From the NCBI RefSeq assembly GCF_000002075.1, contig NW_004797390.1, positions 67,792-89,619 on the forward strand: 21,828 nt of DNA, written 5' to 3'. A program made the translations under genes and the position numbers. Under the pieces are notes generated by a model. It made no database searches. It was not told where the DNA came from and was given only the letters and a program-made list of their open reading frames with translations. Source of the DNA: Aplysia californica. Its lineage: Eukaryota > Mollusca > Gastropoda > Aplysiida > Aplysiidae. Shown here piece after piece: positions 1 to 9,617 of this stretch (its first letter is position 1; every line of letters starts with the position of its first letter).

Positions 1-24
1 TCTCTCTCTCTCTCTCTCTCTCTC
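1..24. repeat. (TC)n microsatellite
   Basis: Pure TC dinucleotide run cut by the left window edge, so its full length is unknown. Confidence 0.95.
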
Positions 25-209
25 CACTGGATGCATGCACAAGTCGAGCTTTGTGTGGCTTTGTTCTCCTGTGTGTCCAGACTGTTCTGTGAGGCAGTGT
101 TTGAACACATCCCTTTGTTAACAGCCACTTCACTTCAAATGACAATGCAACAAGTTGACCTCCCAGTTGCAAAGTTAGAGAATTAGAATTCTCTTCTTTT
201 TTTTTTAAA

Positions 210-257
210 GTAAAGGTTTTACGGCGCTCGCAACTGCATAAGGTCATATGAGCGGCA
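210..257 (+). repeat. Hairpin-bearing interspersed repeat, copy 1
   Basis: A roughly 48-base module beginning GTAAAGGTTTTACGGC. It is shared with 20461-20510 on the same strand and with 21092-21138 on the opposite strand. CGCTC (225-229) can pair with GAGCG (250-254) across a 20-nt loop; the other copies keep the loop length and largely keep the pairing with different bases. The family is not named here; an end of a non-autonomous mobile element is a reasonable guess. Confidence 0.7.
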
Positions 258-955
258 ATAGAAATCTCTTGAGCTGATGTAATGTAGCCTATGTATTATT
301 TTACATGAAGTATTGTTTTGTTGATTTCTAATTCACGAGGACGTGTGCTTTGTCGAGTTCAGACTTAACCTCCTGTGATTTTCTCTCTCACCTTGATTCA
401 GAGTAACGGTATTAAAAAGAGGACATTCAATAACCTATTTTGTAATTTGACTGAGTTGGCAGGAATGCACATCAGAGTGTGCATAATGTAGAGCTCAGTA
501 GACCTAAATATTCAGTATATGAGAATTGTGGCTGTCAACATGTTTTTTATGATTTATATGTATAATTTATATTGATGATGAAAATGCATGGTGAAAATAG
601 AGTGCATGGTGTGTTGTAGTAAAATTTGAGCTCTCTGTGCAACTTTATATGCATGTTCTTTTGGCGAGTGTTAGTGTTGTATTGCTGATCGTATTAACTA
701 ACATGCCGTATAAATAGAATTCTTCTGGCTGGTGATAATTATTATCTTACTGAAGTTCTGAATAGAACAAAATGTATAAAGAAAGGTGGAGATTTTTCTT
801 TTTTCCGTATGACGCAAAGGTTTTTCTGGTTGGTAGTTTGGGAGTAGAATATGTGGTAGGCTGTCCAGAGCTGGTTTACAGAATCTCTTCTTTAATTACC
901 CTTTTACTCTTTCTTGGATTACTTTTTTCTTTTCTTTTTCTTTTTCTTTTTTTTT

Positions 956-976
956 GGGGGGAGAGGGGGGGGGGGG
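956..976. repeat. Poly-G tract after a poly-T tract
   Basis: About 35 bases that are almost all T with a few C are followed without a break by 21 bases that are G except for two A. The same T-tract to G-A-G layout recurs at 4118-4135, and a similar G-A-G tract at 16295-16311. On the RNA this could fold as a G-quadruplex, but long homopolymer tracts are also where assemblies err. Confidence 0.8.
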
Positions 977-1042
977 TGAGAGAACTGAAAAATATTGTTT
1001 TCATCACGTTTAACAAAAGTAAATGTGGGAATCTTCAACTGA

Positions 1043-1083
1043 ATCTGTATGTTAGCTACTTCTATCTGTATGTTAGCTACTTC
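1043..1083. repeat. 21-bp tandem duplication next to a 3' splice site
   Basis: Two adjacent copies of a unit beginning ATCTGTATGTTAGC, 21 bp each, differing at most at the last base. It ends 68 bases before the candidate exon at 1152, so it sits in the region where branch point and intronic splicing elements would lie. Confidence 0.9.
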
Positions 1084-1151
1084 ACCACAGAAGAATTCCA
1101 CCCCGTACCATTGTGTGCTGTTGACTGTACTAATTCATATTCTGTTTCTAG

Positions 1152-1232
1152 ACGTCCTCACAAAACGGTGAAACAGTGACGTCGCACGCATCCATGATGG
1201 ACCCGTTAAGTTTCCCCACATATATTCCTCAG
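1152..1232 (+). CDS. mbl: Candidate muscleblind exon in the linker before zinc fingers 3 and 4
   Basis: An 81-base stretch of 27 open codons (T S S Q N G E T V ... F P T Y I P Q) bounded by TTCTGTTTCTAG on the left, with a TACTAAT branch-point-like word about 20 nt upstream, and by CAG|GTTAGT on the right. Both edges are phase 0, matching the phase-0 start of the zinc-finger exon 3.5 kb downstream on the same strand. In vertebrate and fly proteins the residues just before zinc finger 3 are a conserved RSDRLE-like stretch, absent here. The exon would therefore be either a cassette inserted after that stretch or a lineage-specific linker exon. It has no recognised domain; it is Ser/Thr-rich and hydrophobic at its end, like muscleblind linkers. 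An in-frame TAG lies directly upstream, so it cannot be a read-through of a longer exon. Splice signals and phase are seen; membership in the gene is inferred. Confidence 0.6.
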
Positions 1233-1595
1233 GTTAGTTTCTCTACATACCCCAAACGCAGTTCTAGTCTCCGCTTGATTTCAACTCTAACCTAACATAG
1301 ACGGGCGCTTAATTCACCACGCAGTTTGACCCACACTCCCAGACTAGTAGTGTGATAGTGTGACTTAAAGAAATGGCCATGGACGTGTACCTACTACTAG
1401 CAATTATTAAAATAAACGGTACAAGCGTGTGATTTTGACAAACCAACCATATCATCATCCCCCGTCCCCATCCTGAGAAGCCCTGTTTCAAGTTTAGGAT
1501 TAGCCTACTTCCAAATTTTAATAGCAATGGAATTAGACCAACAAGTTGCATTGTGCACATAGCTATGACAACATGTTGTTGCTTTTAGCGACACT

Positions 1596-1625
1596 TTGGG
1601 GACAATACAATTGGGGACAATACAA
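1596..1625. repeat. 15-bp tandem duplication
   Basis: Two exact adjacent copies of TTGGGGACAATACAA. Short slippage-type duplication with no visible function. Confidence 0.9.
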
Positions 1626-2984
1626 AATTGGTAATCATTTTAGGTACACTAATTTTCTGTTGCATTATAGTATAGTCCTATATTAAGAAAATTGAGTTAT
1701 TTTCAACCATGAATGAAAGGCTCATCTTTTTTTCCAATTATCACAAGTAAAATAGTTTTCACACCCAGCTTTGTCAATTCCTTGTGGTTAGGTGAAGAAC
1801 AACTCCACTTATAGGCCTGTTTATTGTAGAAAACAGACGGCAATTTGATTAGTGAGTTGTCCGAAATGCCAGGAAGAATAAACTCCTTGGCCCTGCTTTT
1901 TTTCCCATTGCAGGAATTGTCGTGAATGCAAACAGTTGTGTGGTTAAACTTGCTAAGTCATCCCCCAAAAACAACCCCTCACGCAAAGCTTTTGGTTTTG
2001 ATTTTCATTAACGTTGAGACAACACAGCCAAACAGGCATGTGCTTATTAGAGCCTTACAGCAAAATTTTAAGTTCTTAGTGCACAAGCTTACAAAACTGC
2101 GCTCTCAAACAATTGTGTGGATCACTTGTGAAGTTTCTACATTGCTCAGACTCCTTGCAAACAGCAACTCAAGTTTTGCCTTACCATAGCTGGAGTGGGT
2201 CGCGTTGAAAGAAAAGATTTTGCAATGCACAAACCATTTTGTAGTAGAATCTATAAGGAATGGGTCATTTTAGAACAATCTGGCAGCTGGTTGGCTGTTG
2301 GTGATTGTGAACTAGACCAGTATGGAGGAGTTCGATGTTTCGCATCAAGCAAACTTCAATTAATGTATTTTGTTCTACCTGAACTATTCCTCCCCTGCTC
2401 ACCATAAAGTCAATCTACAAATATGAGTTGTTTCTGTAAAATGTTCTGTGTGTGAGCACAAGGTCATATAACTGGGAAAATAACATCAAACAGATGGATG
2501 CAGTGGAAGATGGCAGCATTTAAAAGAATCAACCCAGACATAAGAGAAAATTTGTGATATGAATGCCATAAATTCAAACAGTAGGCACATTATCATTATT
2601 GTCCTTAAAATTCAAATGAATATATATTAAATATACACTTTTGTAGAGGTATTTGAGTGTTATCCAAGTGACTTAAGATAATATTGCAGTAGGTTATTTC
2701 TGAGTATACTCTTACTTCTCATAAGGAGTGCAAAAGTTAGAGCTGTTTGATTCTGTTTTGATTTCTCTGTGCTTGAATTGGCTGACTCTGAGCAAGTAGG
2801 CTATTGACTTTTAATGATTGCTGGGCCCTCCTTATATCTTTTAAATGACACACAACTCTGATTATGATAACCGTACACTTCTGGAAATGTCTTTGATCAA
2901 TGCGTGGATGAGGCCAGTTTGAGGAGCATAGCAGATTTCTTCTTGATTCTTGGCAAAAGCTGTAGCAAGTGCTGTATGTCAATA

Positions 2985-3087
2985 ATTATAATAAATGATA
3001 ATAATAATAATAATAAAAGTAATAATAATAGGCAACATTTGCAATGTGCAAATTCTTGCTCAACAGCAAGCTCTATGCCCTTTACAA
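2985..3087 (-). mobile_element. Short 3'-end fragment of a SINE
   Basis: Read on the minus strand, the segment runs GGCATAGAGCTTGCTGTTGA and on through a GCAAATG word into a tail of ATT triplets. This parallels the 3' end of the SINE at 4258-4605, which has CGCATAAAGCTTGCTGTAGA at 4539-4558 and a CAAATGCTATT tail. Only about 60 bases of body plus the tail are present, so this is a strongly 5'-truncated insertion, or the 3' end of the partner LINE that such tails imitate. Confidence 0.6.
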
Positions 3088-4117
3088 TCTATGTTTGAAA
3101 AAGGAAATTATTGTTTGAAAATAACGAGTTCTATTTAATCAGGACAAAAGATGGTTAAAAAAAAAAAAAAGACGTCAGATGTAGAACTCTTCCCCATGCA
3201 TCATTCCCACAGCATGATGTTCTCCCTTGGTGTGATGCCTCGATAGTTGTTCTTTGTCTTTCTTTTTGGTTGTCGCTTTGCTTTTTCTTTTCATGTATGG
3301 ATTCTTTTCGGAGCACATTTTTCATAAGCTTCTGCTCAAGGACAATTTAATTCGGTTAAATTTTTATTGGTCATATTTTTTGTTTCTTCATTTGTTTGAG
3401 CCGTCGTTAACATATGATATCAAAATAAAGGCTGATAGAGTAGAATTTCCATATTTTTTGGACCTATCACAGATTCTTATCTTGTAAATAATGTTGGACG
3501 TCCTGCTGTAATAGGCTAACTTCCAACTAAAAGTTATAATGATAAAACTTAAGATAAGATGGTGTTCATACTGTAAATTTTGAATCGTTTCCATGTATGC
3601 TTGAAATGTGCATATTACATACTTTCGCAATATAAGTATTTACAGGCTATAATTGAGAGTAAAGCATTGGCTTTTATTCCAAGGATTCACAAGATACGTT
3701 CTTATTTATGATTATTATTATAAGATTCTTGCTAGTGTTGTTCTGTGAAGCACATAGCCACAGCAAGGCTTTAGATATTTTATGTGAGGCTTTATTATCA
3801 AATCTCTTAGCTAAAATCAGCAACTTCATGATATTAACTGATATGTTGTACCTTGTTTGAGTTTTATGTGTTTCCATTAGAGCACATTTTAAGTATTCAA
3901 ATAGTTCCTTGTCAATAGTGTTATCGGAAAAGTTGCCATGCCTTTTCGCTTTACTAGCTTTGTGACTTAATGTTCTGGTTATGGGATCTGTTTTCTTAAA
4001 TCTTACCGACTTTTTCTCCTCCTTCCAGCCTTTGACTTTCTCATTTTCATTTTTGAATTTGTTTTTGTTTGGGTTTTTTTTATGAAGTGTATTATTTTTC
4101 GTGCCGTTTTTTTTCTT

Positions 4118-4135
4118 GGGGGGAGGGGGGGGGGG
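4118..4135. repeat. Poly-G tract (G6 A G11) after a T tract
   Basis: Six G, one A and eleven G follow a T-rich run at once. Same layout as 956-976 and similar to 16295-16311. Followed by a GTT/GTG-rich low-complexity stretch to about 4178. Confidence 0.8.
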
Positions 4136-4257
4136 TTGTTGGTGATGGTTGTGGTGTTGCTGTTGTTGTTGTTGTTGTGTGAACAGAACCAAATTGCCGG
4201 GCATGCTGGTTTCGTCAATTTTTCGCTTTTGTCCTCTTCCCTCATCTCCTTGGATGC

Positions 4258-4605
4258 CTGTCGGTGGCCTAGTGGTTAGGCTCTCAGACTCTGAACTGTA
4301 AGGTCGTTGGTTAGAATCCCATCAGGGACCCTAAGTTGTGTCCTTGGGAAAGACACTTTACACAAATTTTCCTCACTTCACCCAGATGAGAATGGGTACT
4401 CAGCTATAGACAGTGAAAGATCTTGTCAGTTTGTTAGTGTTCGAGCGCTTAACCAGCTGCTTGCTCTGTATACTTCCTGGGAAGCGGAGAATGTTTTCAG
4501 AGTGTTCTGTGGTCTGCTGGGGTAATAATATAGTGCAGATCGCATAAAGCTTGCTGTAGAGCAGAGGTTATGCGCTATACAAATGCTATTTTAAAAAATG
4601 TATTA
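4258..4605 (+). mobile_element. tRNA-derived SINE, near full length
   Basis: The head carries an RNA polymerase III A box (TGGCCTAGTGG, 4265-4275, fitting TRGYNNARYGG) and a B box (GGTTAGAATCC, 4309-4319, one base off GGTTCGAATCC) at tRNA-like spacing. A central domain follows, with CCTTGGGAAAGACACTTTAC and TTCACCCAGATGAGAATGGG, words of the kind seen in conserved central domains of animal SINE superfamilies; I do not assign the family. The 3' part has a GCGCTATACAAATGCTATT tail typical of LINE-mobilised SINEs. A truncated relative lies at 2985-3087 on the other strand. No clear target-site duplication was identified by eye. It lies just upstream of the zinc-finger exon, ending about 115 bases before it. 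Confidence 0.8.
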
Positions 4606-4721
4606 TTGATATATTATGCATTAACCAAACTAGTTGCTGTAATTGTATAGTTCTCTCATAATAATATTATAATATTTTTACAACACGTTTTTTTTCTCTC
4701 TCTCTCTTCTTCTCCCTCCAG

Positions 4722-4988
4722 GTATGTCGCGAGTTCCAGCGTGGGACGTGTTCGCGGGCCACCTCCGAGTGCCGCTACGCTCATCCTGCGGAGCACCTTG
4801 TGGTGGACGCTGCCGACAATCACGTGACGGTCTGTATGGACTTTATAAAGAGCAAGTGTACTCGGGAACTCTGCAAATACTTCCACCCACCCAGCCACCT
4901 GCAGGCCCTGGTGCGTGCCGCCCACGCGCGAAACCAAGCCGCTGCTGCTGCCGTGTCCAGCTCCCCGTCTGCCAACAACTCGGCACTG
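4722..4988 (+). CDS. mbl: Muscleblind exon with CCCH zinc fingers 3 and 4
   Basis: This 89-codon exon encodes the second tandem CCCH zinc-finger pair of a muscleblind protein, which binds YGCY-type sites in pre-mRNA and sets alternative splicing. It opens [10 protein letters not shown]. Finger 3 uses C2, C10, C17 and H21 (C-x7-C-x6-C-x3-H); finger 4 uses C38, C46, C51 and H55 (C-x7-C-x4-C-x3-H), the exact muscleblind spacings. The inter-finger [12 protein letters not shown] and the [11 protein letters not shown] after finger 4 match the second pair of vertebrate MBNL (DNTVTVCMDYIK, KYFHPPAHLQA), not the first pair. A five-alanine run at residues 73-77 matches the alanine-rich tail of the same vertebrate exon. 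The acceptor is excellent (long TC tract, CCTCCAG|GTATGT); the donor CTG|GTAGGC is mediocre. Both edges are phase 0. The alanine run is coded by a CTG repeat forming four overlapping YGCY motifs (4940-4952). Reading past the donor stays open for 54 more codons to a TAG at 5151. Confidence 0.97.
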
Positions 4989-5171
4989 GTAGGCGGCAGG
5001 AGAGAGTGTGCATTCTCGCGGATAGACCTAGACCTAGAAGACTTAGGACTTGTCCGAAAACTTTGTCGTAAAATAATGGAGGAAATGTATAGGCCTAACT
5101 ATATTTATTATTATTACAAAGATAGAGCCGTGAGATTGATTTTGTTAGACTAGAGCGTAAGATGTGGCCTA

Positions 5172-5310
5172 TTCATGAACCAAAATTTGATATTAAATCT
5201 CTTTGAGAGAGAGAGAGAGACAAAGTAGTGAGTTCCTGTTCGAGTATATATGATATCTTGGTTTTTTCATGAACTGAAAGTTTGATATTGAATCTCCTCG
5301 AAAGAGAGAG
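5172..5310. repeat. Diverged direct repeat, 94 bp apart
   Basis: TTCATGAACCAAAATTTGAT at 5172 recurs as TTCATGAACTGAAAGTTTGA at 5266, each continuing through ATATTRAATCTC into a GA dinucleotide run. An old duplication of about 45 bp or a remnant of a two-copy tandem repeat. No coding potential. Confidence 0.75.
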
Positions 5311-5889
5311 TATAACACTGGCTTTTAGTGATCAAAATAGAGATTGGCATATTTCAGTTTTGTAATGAATAGCCACAAAAAGGGTAACTGAATTGTAGTT
5401 AATAAAAGGGGGGGGGGTATTTGTAGTTTGTTAGTAAGCCAATAGTCATGCAAATTTATTAGAAAGAAAATAACTGCACACTGTCTCCTCGATATCTCTG
5501 TCTGTCTCAAAAGCGGTGTCAACTGTGAAATATTTCTTCATGCATTCGTCCTGATGAACGTTTGTTCAAACAAATTTTTTGTGAGGGTGAACTTTTATAT
5601 TTTGAGTACAAAAAGCAAATTTACAGTACCTAAAAATATTTTTGGTTTGTTGTCTGTCTGTTTTAGTCCCGATGGTATCCGTATATATATTATCCTCCTA
5701 GCTGGTTCTCTACCTCCAATTCCACTTTTTTATCTTCTTTTTTTTTTTCTTTGTTTAATGGGCTCTGCAAATTTCTTATACCCACTGCAGTCATATATGC
5801 AGTGATGCATATTTGCAATTTTTTAAAAATAGGCTCTTTTACTTTTTCCTATCTTCTGTTCATGGACTTTTAGTATTTTTATCTTCTTT

Positions 5890-6277
5890 TATATATCCTC
5901 TTCTATCCATCCCTCCCATCCTTCTTCCTTCATGTTTCAGTTCTTTTCCTTTTCAGTCTGGTTGTCGTCTGTCTCGGTCTCTCCTCTTTGTCCTTCAGTC
6001 TATGTTTCTCTCTTTTTCTTCTCACTCTGTCTATTTCTCTTTCTCTTTATCAGTCTATCAATCTGCCTGTCTGTCTGCCGGTCAGTCTGTCCATATGTTT
6101 ATCTGTTTGTCCATCTGTCTAACTGTCTGTCTGTCTGTCTGTTTGTCTGTGTCTATCAGTATGTCTCTCTGTCTGTCTGTCCCTCTGTCGGTCTGTCTGT
6201 CAAGTCAATCATTCTATCTATCTACCCTAACAGTGGCATTGCCTCTGCTCGCAAACCTAGGCCTGCTTCAAGTCCAG

Positions 6278-6345
<68 letters not shown>
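5890..6345. repeat. Pyrimidine microsatellite block, (TGTC)n and (TC)n
   Basis: Irregular TC/TTC-rich sequence leads into TCTG/TGTC tetranucleotide repeats (about 6060-6205) and, after about 75 bases of ordinary sequence, a pure (CT)32 run at 6281-6344. The long open frames across this block translate only as Ser/Leu/Cys/Val repeats and are not genes. Confidence 0.9.
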
Positions 6346-6347
<2 letters not shown>

Positions 6348-7311
6348 GCTTTGTTTTTTGCTCTCCCTGCCCTCTCCCCCTCCATACCCTCGGATCCTGT
6401 GTTTCTCCCTAGACTTTTCTAGCGTCCTTTAATAACATCTTTATCATGGTGAGACAACCAATCCCCCACTGAAAGTATGCTATTTTTTTTGTCACGTGGA
6501 GTCCTGTGACATACATTTTCCATTTAATGAGGGGTTATTTTGTTTTTTCTTGAACTGGTCTTCAAAAAAAAAAAAAAAAACAATTTTTAAAGTGCAATTT
6601 ATGAAAAGTCAGGTCTATAGTATATGATGAATAAAAAATGAGATGTGAATAATGTAAAAAGAACAGTTTGGGTCAAATAAGTGATGGGGGTTTTCATTCT
6701 TTTAAATGAAATATAAAACAATTCAGATGGGGTTTTTATAAGATAGATCAGCAGAGTATTTATAGAGAGTAATATTTTGGATTGTCATTTCTCCTTTGTG
6801 GAGTAAATTTTAAATATTTAAAAAAACCAACGTTTTCTTCTATAAATATTGGAAAGGAACGAAAATATTGCAACGGTTATTTGAATTAAGTTGGGTTTTT
6901 TTTTACAAGATCAGGAATTGAAGTAAAGGAAGTAGGCCTACTGGTATTTTTTGCTAATTTTTTTTTTTTTTACTGTGAGTCCAGGTTACTTAAGAGGAAT
7001 GGGGTAGCCTTGCGGAAGCGACTGAATGAAAATATAATTTCAGTTGTTCTTTTGAAAAAAGAAAATTAAAGTGAAGTGGAGAGAAGCACTTACAAGTGTG
7101 TACACAAACTGACCATAAGGTCAAGTTCTTATACTTGTGTTGGGGACTTCTGTCGTACAGATTATAATAGCAATCTAGTTGGGGTTAATATTCTATTCTT
7201 TTTATCCATAAAAGATAGTTGTCAACACCTCCAAAGGAGGAAGCCATTTGATATTGGGGTCAAATTCTTTGCTTTAATAATATTCCAACAAGGGAGACAA
7301 GTCAGGAATAG

Positions 7312-7325
7312 TGGGGGGGGGGGGG
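7312..7325. repeat. Poly-G run
   Basis: An uninterrupted run of about 14 G in otherwise AT-rich intron. It follows the word CAAGGGAGACAA, which is frequent in molluscan interspersed repeats as far as I recall, so the surrounding 7290-7350 could be a repeat remnant; this is a weak inference. Confidence 0.6.
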
Positions 7326-9539
7326 TTCAAAGAGGCGTAACTCAGTAGTCCGAAAGAAAAGGGGAACAATCCCAGCTCCTGCTTGCCTGCTGCAAGATGT
7401 TTCTTTATTATTGAGATTAACTGGACTATTATTGATTTTTATTTTGATTTTCTTCACCATTATTATCATATTTGAAGGCTTTTTTGTGTTATTTTTCTTT
7501 GTTGCTTGTTCCAAGCATGGCCATGATGTAGTTGTTTGTGAAGGAGGTCAGTGTTTGGTGTTCTCTTTTTTTTTTTTTTTCATTTCAAAATTATTATTTT
7601 TTTCAGTAACCATCAATGCGAATTTTCAGATACAAAGCATATTATTATTTGTCGTAAAAAGAACCACAGTTTTTTCCTCTGAATTGTTCCATGGACAGGG
7701 AGGGAAAACTACCTAAAGTCTTTTGATTGTAAATCACAGTTAGAAATGTACCGTAACATTCTGCTTTAAAGATTTGAAATCAGTTTTGTGAGGTAAAAAT
7801 GTTACTTCTGGTACCAGGGTGTCAGAAAGTGTCCACATTCAGAGTAAAGCTTTTGAAGTCTAGGCTTGTGTCCTGGAAGTATTTTACCTTGATCAGTAGA
7901 ATCAGAATGGCAAATTCATGGAAATCTTTACTATCAATTAAATGCCACTAAAGTGGATCAGAAGAATGCAAGGTCAGAATAGATTTTATTCATACAAGGA
8001 TATCTCGTGGTACAGCCATTTGTCAAAATTCACACACATTGCAGAACATGTAACATGGCAGTGGTGATTCAAGAATTGTAGGTTTAAAAAAAACAAAAAC
8101 AGGGGATGTTTTCTTGCCAATAACTTTTAAAGGAATTGTATAGGCCTAGCTAAGCAAAGTAAATTTCCTTTTGTCTCTAGAAGAAAGTGAGCAGCAAACA
8201 CTGAGTTCTACACAAATATTTTAACACCTGAACCTTTCCGTCGTCACATATTAGGACATCTTTAACGATTTCAAAAAAAAGAGTTCTTCTCTTCTGAATT
8301 CCTAAAACAAATAATATTTGTTCAAAGTTTTCAATTTTTAAAAAAAGTATAATAATTTTTTTTCGGGAACATTATCTCCCCTCTACCCCCCCCCCTTGGC
8401 TGCACTGCAGAATGTTTTATCTCCTTTGTCTGGACAAGAAGTGCTTATTCCTGGCAAGAATGTTAGCTGTAGACCTGCTTTGTGGAAGCCTTCTCCTCAG
8501 GCTGGCCTTGAATGTGGGCTGCACTTAGAGCTGACTCTATGGATGAATGTTTTTACTTTTGGTTTTCATTTCTGGATATCTACTTGCTTGCCGCTTTGTG
8601 TGTCCGTCCATCCGGTCTTTTCATTCAGTGTCCCACAATGTGACTAACGTTGGCTGCTGACTTCTGTTAGTTTTGGTTTCCATATGTTTATTAACTGGAA
8701 ATGGTCAATTTGGACATCTCATCATAATGATTATTATCACCTACCTCCGCCCACTTCTATCAATGTCCCTGGACATCCTTATTCCTTACATCTTCTTGTA
8801 CTTTATGAACACTCTGCCATTCCTGTCTGTCCTTTTAGCTTCTTCCCCTTTACTCTCCACATTACTCCGCTTTAAATTCTTTTACTCTTACATCTGTACA
8901 ATATTTAAGTGATCTGATTTACACCAAAAAAAATAAAAAAATTCAATAAGATTTAAAGAGGTCACACTACAGTGCCTACAAAATCCACACAAAAATTGTA
9001 TTATATTCTAAGCTTTCACCTTCTTTTGTGTGTTTTTGTTTGTTCAGTTTTTTGTTGTTGTTTTTTTCTCTTTGTTTCTCTCACTCTGTGTTGTCATGCT
9101 TTTGCCTTCTATTTTTTCATCCCTCATAGATTCATTCTGGATTTACTGTTCCGAGCTCTCATTCTGTCTGTCAAACTTGATGTCAAAATCAAACAATTAA
9201 AATGAATAGGTTTCTATACCCTTACCCTCTTTCCTCCCCTTTCTAAAAAAAAAAAAAAGCCCTATGAATAATATAATTGTTTCATCTTTTTTCTATCGAG
9301 TGATATTTTGACTTTTATCTGTATCCCATCACTCTCATCTCTGCTTCTCCGCACTAAATCAGACAGATAAACTTAAGAGCCAAAAATGAAACTTGAAAAA
9401 TTTAAAGATTTTACGATGAGGCAAATTTAGAATTGGTTGATAATTCTGAGTACGTGAAGAAATACGGAGACAGACAGAGGTCCGATGATGTCTACAACAA
9501 TAGCTGACACATTGCAGCAGCATGCGGACTGGCACAGGA

Positions 9540-9617
9540 GAATATATGCCACAGTTGGTTCCCCAACCCCCCTCAGTTTCAGGGGGCGGGGGTTGTGTTA
9601 GATATGAATATATGCCA
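9540..9617. repeat. C/G-rich hairpin flanked by 12-bp direct repeats
   Basis: GAATATATGCCA occurs exactly at 9540-9551 and again at 9606-9617. Between them lies a 54-base segment with an imperfect inverted repeat: AACCCCCCT on the left, AGGGGGCGGGGGTT on the right, separated by the loop CAGTTTC. The flanking repeats could be a target-site duplication around a tiny insertion, or slippage around a hairpin. Confidence 0.7.

Larger units (their letters stand above)
25..1151 (+). other. Intronic sequence upstream of the first muscleblind exon in the window
   Basis: AT-rich sequence with no supported gene. It holds one copy of a hairpin-bearing repeat (210-257), a long T tract that switches abruptly to a G tract (921-976), a 21-bp tandem duplication (1043-1083), and at its end a standard 3' splice site: a TACTAAT branch-point-like word about 20 nt before a T-rich tract ending in TTTCTAG. 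Read as an intron because the exon it precedes continues in frame into muscleblind coding sequence. Confidence 0.6.
1233..4721 (+). other. mbl: Intron between the candidate linker exon and the zinc-finger exon
   Basis: About 3.5 kb of AT-rich sequence starting GTTAGT and ending in a long pyrimidine tract and CAG (4683-4721). It holds a 15-bp tandem duplication, a short minus-strand SINE tail (about 2985-3087), one near full-length plus-strand SINE (about 4258-4605), a 14-base A run near 3160 and a T-to-G homopolymer junction near 4108-4135. I saw no further exon in it. The open stretches it contains are short, low in complexity or unlike known proteins. Confidence 0.75.

Noticed and set aside
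2452-2477. Possible fourth copy of the hairpin repeat (GAGCACAAGGTCATATAACT)
   Set aside because: Only the AAGGTCATAT part matches; the GTTTTACGGC start and the paired stem are missing.
3674-4204. 176-codon minus-strand open frame with Gln, His, Pro and Lys runs
   Set aside because: Homopolymer and triplet runs read on the antisense strand; no recognised domain; opposite strand to the gene.
4258-4330. tRNA gene suggested by A and B boxes
   Set aside because: The boxes belong to a SINE head: the 3' side does not fold as an acceptor stem and continues into a SINE body and tail.
5813-6432. Two long overlapping open frames (199 and 166 codons)
   Set aside because: They run through (TGTC)n and (TC)n microsatellites and translate as Ser/Leu/Cys/Val repeats. 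No domain and no codon structure.
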